Assembly (NCBI RefSeq): GCF_028368995.1
Contig: NZ_JAQNDL010000003.1
Span: forward strand, 868,001 to 932,000
Length of the DNA stretch: 64,000 nt
DNA from: Nannocystis bainbridge
GTDB lineage: Bacteria; Myxococcota_A; Polyangia; Nannocystales; Nannocystaceae
Reading direction: 5' to 3'
The first letter of the stretch is position 1, and each line of letters starts with the position of its first letter. This document shows, one piece after another, positions 26,618 to 33,245 of this stretch. Made by a program: the position numbers and the translations under genes. The notes under the pieces are model-generated. The model was not told where the DNA came from, searched no databases, and saw only the letters and a list, made by a program, of their open reading frames with translations.

Positions 26618-27043
26618 TCAGAGCACCGGCCGCTGGATGCGCGGCGGGGCGGCCGCGTCGTAGCCGCGGACCCGGGGCGACGTCACCGCGCCCGCGGCCT
26701 CCTCACCGGCCGAAGTCCGCGCCAGCCACAGCGCCGCCGGGATCGCCAGCGCCGCCACCACCGCGTAGGCCGGCACCGGGCGGCGCACCAGCGCCAGCCC
26801 GCGCCGCCACCAGCTCGGACGGAACGCGCGCTCGACCTCGGCCCGCAAGCGCTGGCGCACCGCCGGCGGCGGCGCCTCGTGGGCGGCCTGCAGCGCCCCG
26901 TCGAGGTCGGCGCGCAGCCGGCAATAGGCCACCGCACAACCTGCACATTCGGCCAGGTGACGCGTCACCGCGCGGCGCGGCTCGGCGGCCAACTCGTCGT
27001 AGGCGTGATCGATCAGCGAAGCCTCGCACTCTTCACAATTCAT
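26618..27043 (-). CDS. zinc-finger anti-sigma factor
   Basis: 141 residues. The N-terminal zinc-binding anti-sigma domain has CEECEA and the HLAECAGC (H-x3-C-x2-C) motif near residues 29-36. A single membrane segment (~93-108, YAVVAALAIPAALWLA) follows, then a short Pro/Arg outer tail (~33 residues). It should bind and inhibit the ECF sigma factor encoded just upstream (27140-27694). The start codon overlaps, as ATGA, the stop of a 36-codon open frame that itself overlaps the sigma stop, so translation of the three may be coupled. The outer tail is too short for a ligand-binding domain, so release probably needs proteolysis or redox loss of zinc. Confidence 0.92.
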   Translation of the reverse strand: MNCEECEASLIDHAYDELAAEPRRAVTRHLAECAGCAVAYCRLRADLDGALQAAHEAPPPAVRQRLRAEVERAFRPSWWRRGLALVRRPVPAYAVVAALAIPAALWLARTSAGEEAAGAVTSPRVRGYDAAAPPRIQRPVL

Positions 27044-27150
27044 CGCCGGAGCCTCCCTCCGTCCGCAGGCCGGACCTCGCGGTCTTCACGTCGCATCGCC
27101 CTCGCGTCGCGGGTCGCAGGCCGCGGGGCCTCGCAAGCTTCACAGTGCAT
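27040..27150 (-). other. 36-codon linking frame, a tandem copy of the anti-sigma gene start
   Basis: The frame begins MHCEACEAP, close to MNCEECEAS of the true anti-sigma start. Its ATG overlaps the sigma stop (ATGCACTGTGA) and its TGA overlaps the anti-sigma ATG. At DNA level there are three copies of an ATG...GTGAAG..GCGAGG segment spaced ~54 bp, with GGAGGCTCCGGCG before the first and third. It keeps the Cys-x2-Cys but has no membrane segment. It may be a coupling leader or only a duplication scar. Confidence 0.5.
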
Positions 27151-27694
27151 CGCCGGAGCCTCCCTCGGTCAGCAGGCGGCGGAACGCCTGGGTGGCCGCG
27201 TGCAGTCGCGATTTGATGGTGCCCTCGGCGACGCCCATGAGGCCGGCGATCTCGCGATAGCTCAGCTCGCCGAGCTGCTTGAGCAGGATGAGCTGGCGCT
27301 GCGCCTCGGGCAGCGCGGCCATGGCCGCCTGCACCCGCGCGGCCTCGCCGAGGCGGGCGTCGGGCAGCGCTTGCGCCCCCGGCCGCAGCTGCGCCTCGGC
27401 CCGCTCGCGCAGCGACGCCTGGCTGCGTTCGCTGCGCTGGGCCATCAGGCACGCGTTGCGGGCCACCGCGAACAGCCACGGCGCGAACCGCCCGCGCGCC
27501 GGGTCATAGCTGCGATCGCGGAGCACCTTCAAAAAGACGTCCTGGAACAGGTCGTCGGCGACCGCGGACTCGCCGACGATCCGGCGGATGTAGCCGTAGA
27601 GGCGCCGCTCGTAGCGCGCGTAGAGCCGGTCGAAGGCCGCCAGCTCCCCGCCGCGCAGCGCGACCACGAGCTCCTCGTCGGCGACCTCGGGCAT
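27140..27694 (-). CDS. RNA polymerase ECF sigma factor
   Basis: 184 residues. Region 2 contains LYARYERRLYGYIRRIVG, DDLFQDVFLKVL and FAPWLFAVARNACL. Region 4 contains LPEAQRQLILLKQLGEL and SYREIAGLMGVAEGTIKSRL. It is the classical small two-domain ECF type, normally held by the zinc-finger anti-sigma factor encoded downstream. It is divergent from a lipoprotein gene (27829) across 134 bp. It differs from the other sigma factor of the window (5769-6320) in partner type: zinc finger here, helical membrane protein there. Confidence 0.95.
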   Translation of the reverse strand: MPEVADEELVVALRGGELAAFDRLYARYERRLYGYIRRIVGESAVADDLFQDVFLKVLRDRSYDPARGRFAPWLFAVARNACLMAQRSERSQASLRERAEAQLRPGAQALPDARLGEAARVQAAMAALPEAQRQLILLKQLGELSYREIAGLMGVAEGTIKSRLHAATQAFRRLLTEGGSGDAL

Positions 27695-27814
27695 CCTCGT
27701 CGCCTGGTATGCCCGAGCCGGTGGTTTCGTTCGCCGGTTCGCGCCGGCACCCGCCGCGGGCAGGTGCGCGATCGCACGGGTCGCGCGCCCGCGCCCCCGC
27801 CGCGGCGGTCCTGT

Positions 27815-27820
27815 TACTGT
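27815..27820 (+). promoter_or_regulatory. -10-like box of a possible leaderless transcript (lipoprotein 27829)
   Basis: TACTGT, within the extended-type TGTTACTGT, ends 8 nt before the ATG. No Shine-Dalgarno and no clear -35. Confidence 0.5.
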
Positions 27821-27828
27821 CTCCCGCG

Positions 27829-28833
27829 ATGCCCGTGCCCGCGCTCGCCCGCCTGCTCGTCCGCCCCTCGCCCGTCCTGGCGCTCCTGCTGGCCTGCGGC
27901 AGCGACGGCGGCGCCACGACCACCGAGTCCGCGAGCACCACCGATTCCGGTTCGAGCACCACGCACGACGCGACCACGACCTCGCCGACGACCTCGACGA
28001 CCTCGACCTCGACGACCGCGAGCGACACCACGACCTCGACCGGCGAGCTCACCGACACCGGCGTCGGCCCGAGCACTGGCACGACCACCGAAGACCTCAC
28101 CACCGGCGACCTCACCACCTCGTCGTCGACTTCGTCGACCGGCGATACCACCACCACGACCGGCTCGACCACCGACGACACCACCACGACCTCGACGACC
28201 TCGACCGGTGATGCCACCACCGACGAGCCGGGCCAGCTCGGCGAGCTCTCTGGCGATTGTGGGCTCATCGACGCCATGGAGCTCGAATCACCGGACCCGT
28301 TCGTGTTCAGCGGCGCCATCGATTTCGCCATGGTCGGCTACGATTACGACCTGCTGACCCCCGGCGGCCAGCAGATCTACGACGCGGGCAACCTCAACCC
28401 CGGCTCGCTGTACTCGGAGATCGTCGCCTACGAGGTGCTCGCGCGCTGCGAGCAGGCCGCGCTGCTCAAGACCGAGGGCACGATCACGTACACCAACCCG
28501 ATGGGCAAGAAGACCGACTTCCTGGCCGAGATCGACGGCCTCAAGATCGGGGTCAGCGTCGTGCGAGCCGTCGGCTTCCCCAAGGACGCGCCGTGGACCG
28601 TCGCCCAGGCCGAGACGATCCTGAAGGGCAAGCTCTCGGACATCCTCGTCAGCAGCGCCAACGTCGCCCCCGCCGACGCGTGGACCAAACAGATCCTGAG
28701 CGTCGTCGCCTACGGACCCATGCACCTCGAGAGCCTGCTCGCCGCCTACGAGGGCCTCGACCCGGCCATCAAGGCCGACACGATCCTCGTCATCACCGTC
28801 ACCGACGGTGATGACGCGTTCATCTACAACTGA
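27829..28833 (+). CDS. lipoprotein with Thr/Ser/Asp stalk and a folded C-terminal domain
   Basis: 334 residues. The signal peptide ends in LALLLACGS (lipobox Cys). Residues ~25-140 are almost only Thr, Ser, Asp and Gly (TTTESAS, TTTSPTTST, TGDLTTSS). The head (~145-334) is folded with few Cys: DCGLIDAMEL, then YDLLTPGGQQIYDAGNL, EIVAYEVLARCEQAALLK and AEIDGLKIGVSVVRAVGFP. The combination of GTITYTNPMGKKTDFLAEID and the later helices recalls a nuclease-like or restriction-fold core, but the evidence is too weak to name one. A surface-exposed protein is likely. The gene has a TGTTACTGT box immediately upstream of the ATG. Confidence 0.8.
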   Translation: MPVPALARLLVRPSPVLALLLACGSDGGATTTESASTTDSGSSTTHDATTTSPTTSTTSTSTTASDTTTSTGELTDTGVGPSTGTTTEDLTTGDLTTSSSTSSTGDTTTTTGSTTDDTTTTSTTSTGDATTDEPGQLGELSGDCGLIDAMELESPDPFVFSGAIDFAMVGYDYDLLTPGGQQIYDAGNLNPGSLYSEIVAYEVLARCEQAALLKTEGTITYTNPMGKKTDFLAEIDGLKIGVSVVRAVGFPKDAPWTVAQAETILKGKLSDILVSSANVAPADAWTKQILSVVAYGPMHLESLLAAYEGLDPAIKADTILVITVTDGDDAFIYN

Positions 28834-29029
28834 CAGCATTGCGGGCGGTCCCCGCGTGGCAATTTCGCGCCGCGCATGTCGGCCGTCGCGGACGGGCACC
28901 GGCCCCTCGCGCTCGCATGCGCCCGCGCGGATGAAGCGACCGCGCGCGGGCCTCGGGCCAGGCCCCGATCCTCCCTGCATCGCACTTCTGTTACGGTGTC
29001 GCGGGGCTCGTCCGGCGAGCGTGCCAGCG

Positions 29030-29437
29030 ATGTTCAAGATCCGCGCGGAACAGGCCGATACGCTCGCTGACGACGACCTCGTCCGCCGCATCATCGCCTA
29101 CTTGCAGGTCCGCATGCCGGAGCAGATCGCCAAGCACGACCCGTTCGACCTGCGGGCGGCGGTGCTCCACTGCTTCGAGGTCGCCCGCTCCTACGCCGTG
29201 ACCAGCGAGCGCGGGCTCTTCACCTTCGTCATGGACATGCTGGCCGTCGGCCCGTGCTTCCATTTGCAGCCGAAGATCCAGGCGATCCTCGACCAGCGCG
29301 AGCTCGACGAGCAGGTCCGGCTCGACCGGATCGTCGACGACGTCGACGACGTCGCGTGGGAGGAGGCCGCCGTGGTCACCGATCCGGCGGTCTACTGGGA
29401 CGACGTGCTCAACGAGGCCGACAAAAAGAGGGAGTAG
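29030..29437 (+). CDS. small acidic partner protein of the DUF2235 hydrolase
   Basis: 135 residues, soluble, acidic, beginning MFKIRAEQADTLADDDLVRR. It resembles small proteins encoded beside type VI secretion-associated lipases and other effectors. These have an N-terminal FKIR/FRIR element, a helical core (RSYAVTSERGLFTFVMDM) and a long acidic C-terminal helix. The stop is 3 bp before the start of the DUF2235 gene, so the two are one operon. It may be a chaperone, adaptor or immunity-type partner; no signal peptide suggests cytoplasmic action. A TACGGT box at 28992-28997 could be its promoter with a leader of ~25 nt. Confidence 0.75.
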   Translation: MFKIRAEQADTLADDDLVRRIIAYLQVRMPEQIAKHDPFDLRAAVLHCFEVARSYAVTSERGLFTFVMDMLAVGPCFHLQPKIQAILDQRELDEQVRLDRIVDDVDDVAWEEAAVVTDPAVYWDDVLNEADKKRE

Positions 29438-29440
29438 GCG

Positions 29441-30664
29441 ATGGCGGCGGCACGGGCTACGGCGAGAGGGGTCCAGGGCGAGGCGCAGTCGTTCCCGGCG
29501 ACGCGGCCGGGCGCGACCCGCCCGTGCGATGCCACGGGCCGCAAGCTGCGGGCGGGCGTCTTCTTCGACGGCACCGACAACAACAAGGCCCGCGACGAGC
29601 CGCGCCAGGGCCACACCAACGTGGTCCGGCTCTACAACGTCTACAAGGACACCGCCACTCCGCAGGAGAAGTGGGTCAAGCAGTACATCGTCGGCCTCGG
29701 CTCGATGGACACCGACGCGCGTCAGCGCCAGGCCGAGCGCGAGCGGGCCGAAGTGAAGGACAAGTGGTTCGGCGCCCGCTGGGGCCGGGAGGTGACCAGT
29801 CGTGGCCGGCACCTGGCCGACACCGGGGCCAACGTCGCCGGCCTCGCCGGCGGCCTCGGCGGCCAGGAGCGGCTCAACCGCGCCTACTTCTGGCTGCGCG
29901 ACCGCTGCGGCGAGCTGCCGCTGCAGGCGTGCAAGACCGTCGACGTGTTCGGCTTCTCGCGCGGGGCAGCGCTCGCGCGCACCTTCATCAACCTCGTCAA
30001 CATGGCGCTGCGCCGCAGCCAGCCGCACGTCACGGTCCGCTTCGTCGGCATCTACGACTCCGTCGGCTCGTTCGGCAAGGCCGGCGACGACTCGAACCCC
30101 GGCCAGAACATGTACGTCGACGCCACGGACATGATGGACCTGCGCCACTTCGTCGCCCGCCACGAGTACCGCGAGAACTTCCCGCTGTCGTACATCACCG
30201 GCGTGGACCGCGAGTACCCCGGGGCCCACTCCGACGTCGGCGGCAGCTACCCCCCGCTCGAGAACGGCAAGGTCAACCACCTCGCGTTCATCCCGTTCCG
30301 CGACATGTACCAGGCCGGCATTCGCTGGACCCTGTGGAAGCTGGCCTGGACGACCCAGCTGCACGGCCTGGCCGTCAACGCGGTCCAGCCGCTGAAGGTC
30401 CGCTCGGACCAACTCGCCGGCCCCGCGACCAAGCCGATGACCTCGCACCAGCGCCTCACCGAGCCGCAGCGCGAGTTCTTCAACCGCTACATCCACGAGT
30501 CGGGCGTCCGCCCGCGCGGCCTCGTCGCCGGCGTGTGGAACGACGGCGTCGCCGGTCACGTCACCAACGTCGGCAACCAGATCGATCCCGCCGGCAGGCG
30601 GCGGCGGATCCCCCATCGCCGCCTGCGCCTCACCGCCATGCCCCCGTCGTTCAAGTGGAAGTGA
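29441..30664 (+). CDS. DUF2235 / Tle1-like alpha-beta hydrolase (putative phospholipase effector)
   Basis: 407 residues with no signal peptide. After a short Ala/Thr-rich N-terminus the DUF2235 domain starts at GVFFDGTDNNKAR (39-51). It contains the nucleophile elbow GFSRGA with Ser173, then FVGIYDSVGSFG with Asp206, and the GAHSDVGGSY motif with His263 and Asp265. This is the Ser/Asp/His arrangement of Tle1-type phospholipases, which are usually delivered by type VI secretion. The small gene immediately upstream supports an effector-partner pair. No other type VI gene is in the window, so delivery is unproven. It overlaps the convergent Rieske gene by 14 bp at its 3' end. Confidence 0.9.
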   Translation: MAAARATARGVQGEAQSFPATRPGATRPCDATGRKLRAGVFFDGTDNNKARDEPRQGHTNVVRLYNVYKDTATPQEKWVKQYIVGLGSMDTDARQRQAERERAEVKDKWFGARWGREVTSRGRHLADTGANVAGLAGGLGGQERLNRAYFWLRDRCGELPLQACKTVDVFGFSRGAALARTFINLVNMALRRSQPHVTVRFVGIYDSVGSFGKAGDDSNPGQNMYVDATDMMDLRHFVARHEYRENFPLSYITGVDREYPGAHSDVGGSYPPLENGKVNHLAFIPFRDMYQAGIRWTLWKLAWTTQLHGLAVNAVQPLKVRSDQLAGPATKPMTSHQRLTEPQREFFNRYIHESGVRPRGLVAGVWNDGVAGHVTNVGNQIDPAGRRRRIPHRRLRLTAMPPSFKWK

Positions 30665-31685
30665 CGGGCGCATCGACGGCCTCCGCTCGCGCCGCGCGCT
30701 GGGCCGCCAGCCGGCGACGATAAAGGCTGTACCACAGCACGATCGCCCGGTCCGACGGCACGAACCGGCACGCGTGCAGCGGCAGGCCCGAGCGCACCAC
30801 GGCCCGCTGCTGCGCCAGGTCGTCGGGCTGGACGAAGCGCTGCTCGCTCCACACCGCCAGGCGCGCCAGCAGGCCGCCGATCACCGGGGTCGAGAGCGCG
30901 TAGCGGAACACCAGCGCCGTGCGGTTCGCGTCGATCGGCGTCATCGCCACGATGAGTCGCCCGCCGCGGAACTCGCCGAACACCAGCGCCGGGAAATTGC
31001 AGTTCAGCGTGATCGCTAGGCCGCCGCGGCCGTCCCACGCGTGCCCGTCGTCGCGCCGCAGCGTCCCGCTGCTGTACACGAAATCGCCGTCGAGGCGGGC
31101 CTCGTACGGATCGAGCCGATGACCGAGCCCCGGCGTGACGCGGCGGTGGGCGAATGGGGTGTGATGAATGTCGAGGTTGCTCTCGATCGCCAATTGCAGC
31201 GGCACGTCCCATTCGAGCGCGCCGGTGGCGGTGCCGCGGCCCTCGCCCTCGGGCATGCCGGCGGGCCAGAACGGCTCCGGGTAGCGCTCGCGCGGCGCGC
31301 CCCACCACAGCCACACCAGGCCGTGGGCTTCGCGGACCGGATAGGTGCGCACCGCAAGCTCGGCGCCGATCCGGAACTCGCGGCCCTCGCACGGCGCCGC
31401 CACGCAGCGGCCGTCGGCGGCGAAGCGAAAGCCGTGGTACGGGCACTGCAGCGCCCCGTCGACGACGCGACCTTCGCCGAGGTCGGCGCCGCGGTGCGGG
31501 CAGGCCGCGTCGACCGCGGCGATCCTGCCATCGTCGCCGCGGAACAGCGCCAGCGCGCGGCCGAAGCGGCGCAGCGCCAGCGGCCGTCGCCGCGGCAGCG
31601 AGCGCGCGCGTGCGACCGCGTACCACGCGTCCTCGATGAATTCGGCGGCGTCGCGGCGGATGGAGATCAGGGGTTCGTGTCGCAT
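30651..31685 (-). CDS. Rieske non-heme iron oxygenase
   Basis: 344 residues. The N-terminal Rieske domain has CPHRGADL and CPYHGF, the Cys-x-His / Cys-x2-His ligands of the [2Fe-2S] cluster. The catalytic domain has the facial triad region NLDIHHTPFAH (Asp, His, His). The size and the FIEDAWYAVARA start fit the ring-hydroxylating and demethylating group of single-chain terminal oxygenases. Electrons would come from a reductase, and none is encoded nearby. The gene is divergent from an AraC-type regulator (130 bp gap), which probably controls it. A GAGGAG ribosome site precedes the ATG. The substrate is unknown; sterol, aromatic or secondary-metabolite hydroxylation are all possible. Confidence 0.93.
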   Translation of the reverse strand: MRHEPLISIRRDAAEFIEDAWYAVARARSLPRRRPLALRRFGRALALFRGDDGRIAAVDAACPHRGADLGEGRVVDGALQCPYHGFRFAADGRCVAAPCEGREFRIGAELAVRTYPVREAHGLVWLWWGAPRERYPEPFWPAGMPEGEGRGTATGALEWDVPLQLAIESNLDIHHTPFAHRRVTPGLGHRLDPYEARLDGDFVYSSGTLRRDDGHAWDGRGGLAITLNCNFPALVFGEFRGGRLIVAMTPIDANRTALVFRYALSTPVIGGLLARLAVWSEQRFVQPDDLAQQRAVVRSGLPLHACRFVPSDRAIVLWYSLYRRRLAAQRAARAEAVDAPVTST

Positions 31686-31707
31686 CGTCGGCTCCTCGCG
31701 GCCGGGT

Positions 31708-31713
31708 TATGCT
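31708..31713 (+). promoter_or_regulatory. -10-like box in the Rieske/AraC divergent gap
   Basis: GGTTATGCTC contains TATGCT on the plus strand; its complement gives CATAAC for the leftward Rieske gene. The two divergent promoters may overlap here. Confidence 0.3.
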
Positions 31714-31815
31714 CGGCCCGTCCGCGCCTCAGCGTGGCGCGGCGGGCCCGAGGCCGCACGCATGCACCGCGCCAGATCGACTGACCGAGCGCGCCACCCG
31801 GCGAGCGATGCGACC

Positions 31816-32808
31816 ATGGGCTCGCACCTGCCCGCGCGCCTGTTCGCGTTCGCCGTCGGCCTCGGCCTCGAAGAGACAGGGCTGCGCGCGCGCACCGGCC
31901 TCGGCGCCGCCGCGCTCGCCGATCCCGACGCGCGCGTGCCCCTGTCCGGCGTCTACGAACTGATCGAGGCCGTGTGCGAGCGCCTCGGCGACGTCGCCAG
32001 CCTGCGCTTCATCGCCGGCATCGAGGCCGGCGACCTCGACGCGCTCGGCTTCCTCCTCAACACCTGCCCCGACCTCGGCGTCGCGCTCGCCCGCTTCGTC
32101 GCCTTTCAGGCCCTCTACAACGACGGCGAGCGGTTCGAGGCGATCGACGTCGGCGACGACGCCGTGGCCCTGCGCTACACCCCGTTCGGCCCGCCCCGGC
32201 GCGCGCACGCGTGGATGGCCGAGGTCACCTTCCTCGATTTCCTCGTCAACGGCCCGCGCTGGCTCGGCCGCGATCTCGAGGTGCGCGCAGTCAGGTTGCG
32301 GCGCGTGCCGACCGAGGATCTCGAGCTGCGGCGCGCGCTCGGCCCGGTCGAGTTCGGGGCGCTTTGCGACGAGCTGGTGCTGCCGCGCGCGGCATTGCAG
32401 GTGCGCATGCCGGGCGCAGACCCGGCGATGCAGGCGTTCTTCGAGCGATTCGCCCGCGACCAGCTCGCGCGTCTGCCGAAGGATGGCAGCCTGCGGGCGC
32501 GCGTGCGGGCGCAGGTGGCCGCGCGGCTGCACCAGGGCGCGCCGACCCTGCTCGAGCTCGCGGAAGCCCTCGGGCTGGCCCCGCGGACCCTCCAGCGCAA
32601 GCTGCAGGCCGAGGGCGAGACGCTCGCGGCCCTGGTCGACGCCGTTCGCCGCGAGCGGGCCGCCGCGCTGCTCGCCGGCCCGCAGCCGCTCTCGGAGGTC
32701 TCGTACCGGCTCGGCTTCTCGGCCCCGAGCGCCTTCTTCCGCGCGTTCCGCCGCTGGACCGGCGAGACCCCCGAGGCCTACCGCGTCCGGGTCCGCACAG
32801 GTCCCTGA
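31816..32808 (+). CDS. AraC-family transcriptional regulator (arabinose-binding-domain type)
   Basis: 330 residues. The N-terminal ~190 residues match the ligand-binding domain found in OruR/QacR-like AraC regulators: LEETGLRARTGLGAAALADPD, LLNTCPDLGVALARF and FARFVAFQAL-type helices. The C-terminal ~95 residues are the double helix-turn-helix: LAEALGLAPRTLQRKLQAEG, then LSEVSYRLGFSAPSAFFRAF. It should bind DNA in the divergent gap and control the Rieske oxygenase. The ATG at 31816 starts the conserved region; an ATG at 31762 adds 18 residues of low quality. Its stop codon lies inside a 30-bp hairpin repeat (32799-32828). Confidence 0.93.
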   Translation: MGSHLPARLFAFAVGLGLEETGLRARTGLGAAALADPDARVPLSGVYELIEAVCERLGDVASLRFIAGIEAGDLDALGFLLNTCPDLGVALARFVAFQALYNDGERFEAIDVGDDAVALRYTPFGPPRRAHAWMAEVTFLDFLVNGPRWLGRDLEVRAVRLRRVPTEDLELRRALGPVEFGALCDELVLPRAALQVRMPGADPAMQAFFERFARDQLARLPKDGSLRARVRAQVAARLHQGAPTLLELAEALGLAPRTLQRKLQAEGETLAALVDAVRRERAAALLAGPQPLSEVSYRLGFSAPSAFFRAFRRWTGETPEAYRVRVRTGP

Positions 32809-32828
32809 GGACATGTCCCTCGGGACCT
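32799..32828. repeat. 30-bp near-perfect palindromic repeat over a stop codon
   Basis: AGGTCCCTGAG + GACATGTC + CCTCGGGACCT. The centre GGACATGTCC is perfectly palindromic and the outer arms AGGTCCC/GGGACCT are complementary. It covers the TGA of the AraC gene (32806-32808). Confidence 0.9.
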
Positions 32829-32851
32829 ATCATCATAGTCTCCGAGCGACC

Positions 32852-32894
32852 AAAAAACGATGACGCGGGCCGGGGTCCGGCGCCCGCGTCATCG
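32852..32894 (-). terminator. rho-independent terminator of the small gene 32934-33200
   Basis: A perfect 13-bp stem (CGATGACGCGGGC / GCCCGCGTCATCG) with an 11-nt loop; on the minus strand it is followed by six T. It may also stop transcription coming from the AraC gene, though the plus-strand T tract is poor. Confidence 0.85.
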
Positions 32895-32933
32895 TCGATT
32901 CTTCAGTGAATCAGCGCCCTGGTCCCGTGGGGA

Positions 32934-33200
32934 TCAGGCCCGGGCGGCGAAGCGGCGGATCTCCTCGCGGAACCACGAGTCGGCCTCGTCGGTGAACTTG
33001 TAGTTCTCGCGGATGTACGCCATCGTGTCCTTCTCGACATCGGTGTACTTGCCGCCGTCGGTGACGGCGCCGATCAGCTCCTTGGCGTCGGTGAGGGAGA
33101 TGCGACCGTCGCCCTTGCCGGCGGTGGTCCGCTCGGCGATCTCGAGCATCTGCTTGTCGAACTTCTTGCCTTCGATGATCTTGTAGTACGTCTCGGACAT
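32934..33200 (-). CDS. small soluble protein with an EF-hand-like GDGRIS motif
   Basis: 88 residues from the ATG at 33200 (MSETYYKIIEGKKFDKQML); a 13-residue longer start at 33239 is in frame but less likely. The central KGDGRISLTDAKELI resembles an EF-hand loop and its exiting helix, although the first Ca ligand is not Asp. A C-terminal helix FTDEADSWFREEIRRFA follows. Such single-motif small proteins are widespread in proteobacteria and myxobacteria without assigned function. It may bind calcium or simply be a helical regulator. It lies 45 bp downstream of the beta-helix surface-protein gene and probably shares its transcript, ending at the terminator 32852-32894. Confidence 0.8.
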   Translation of the reverse strand: MSETYYKIIEGKKFDKQMLEIAERTTAGKGDGRISLTDAKELIGAVTDGGKYTDVEKDTMAYIRENYKFTDEADSWFREEIRRFAARA

Positions 33201-33245
33201 GGTGCCGGGGACGATACCGAACATGGCGGGCTCATGCATGACCGC

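Noticed and set aside
29441..30664. Complete type VI secretion locus
   Set aside because: Only the Tle1-like gene and its partner are present; no sheath, VgrG, Hcp or ClpV gene in the window.
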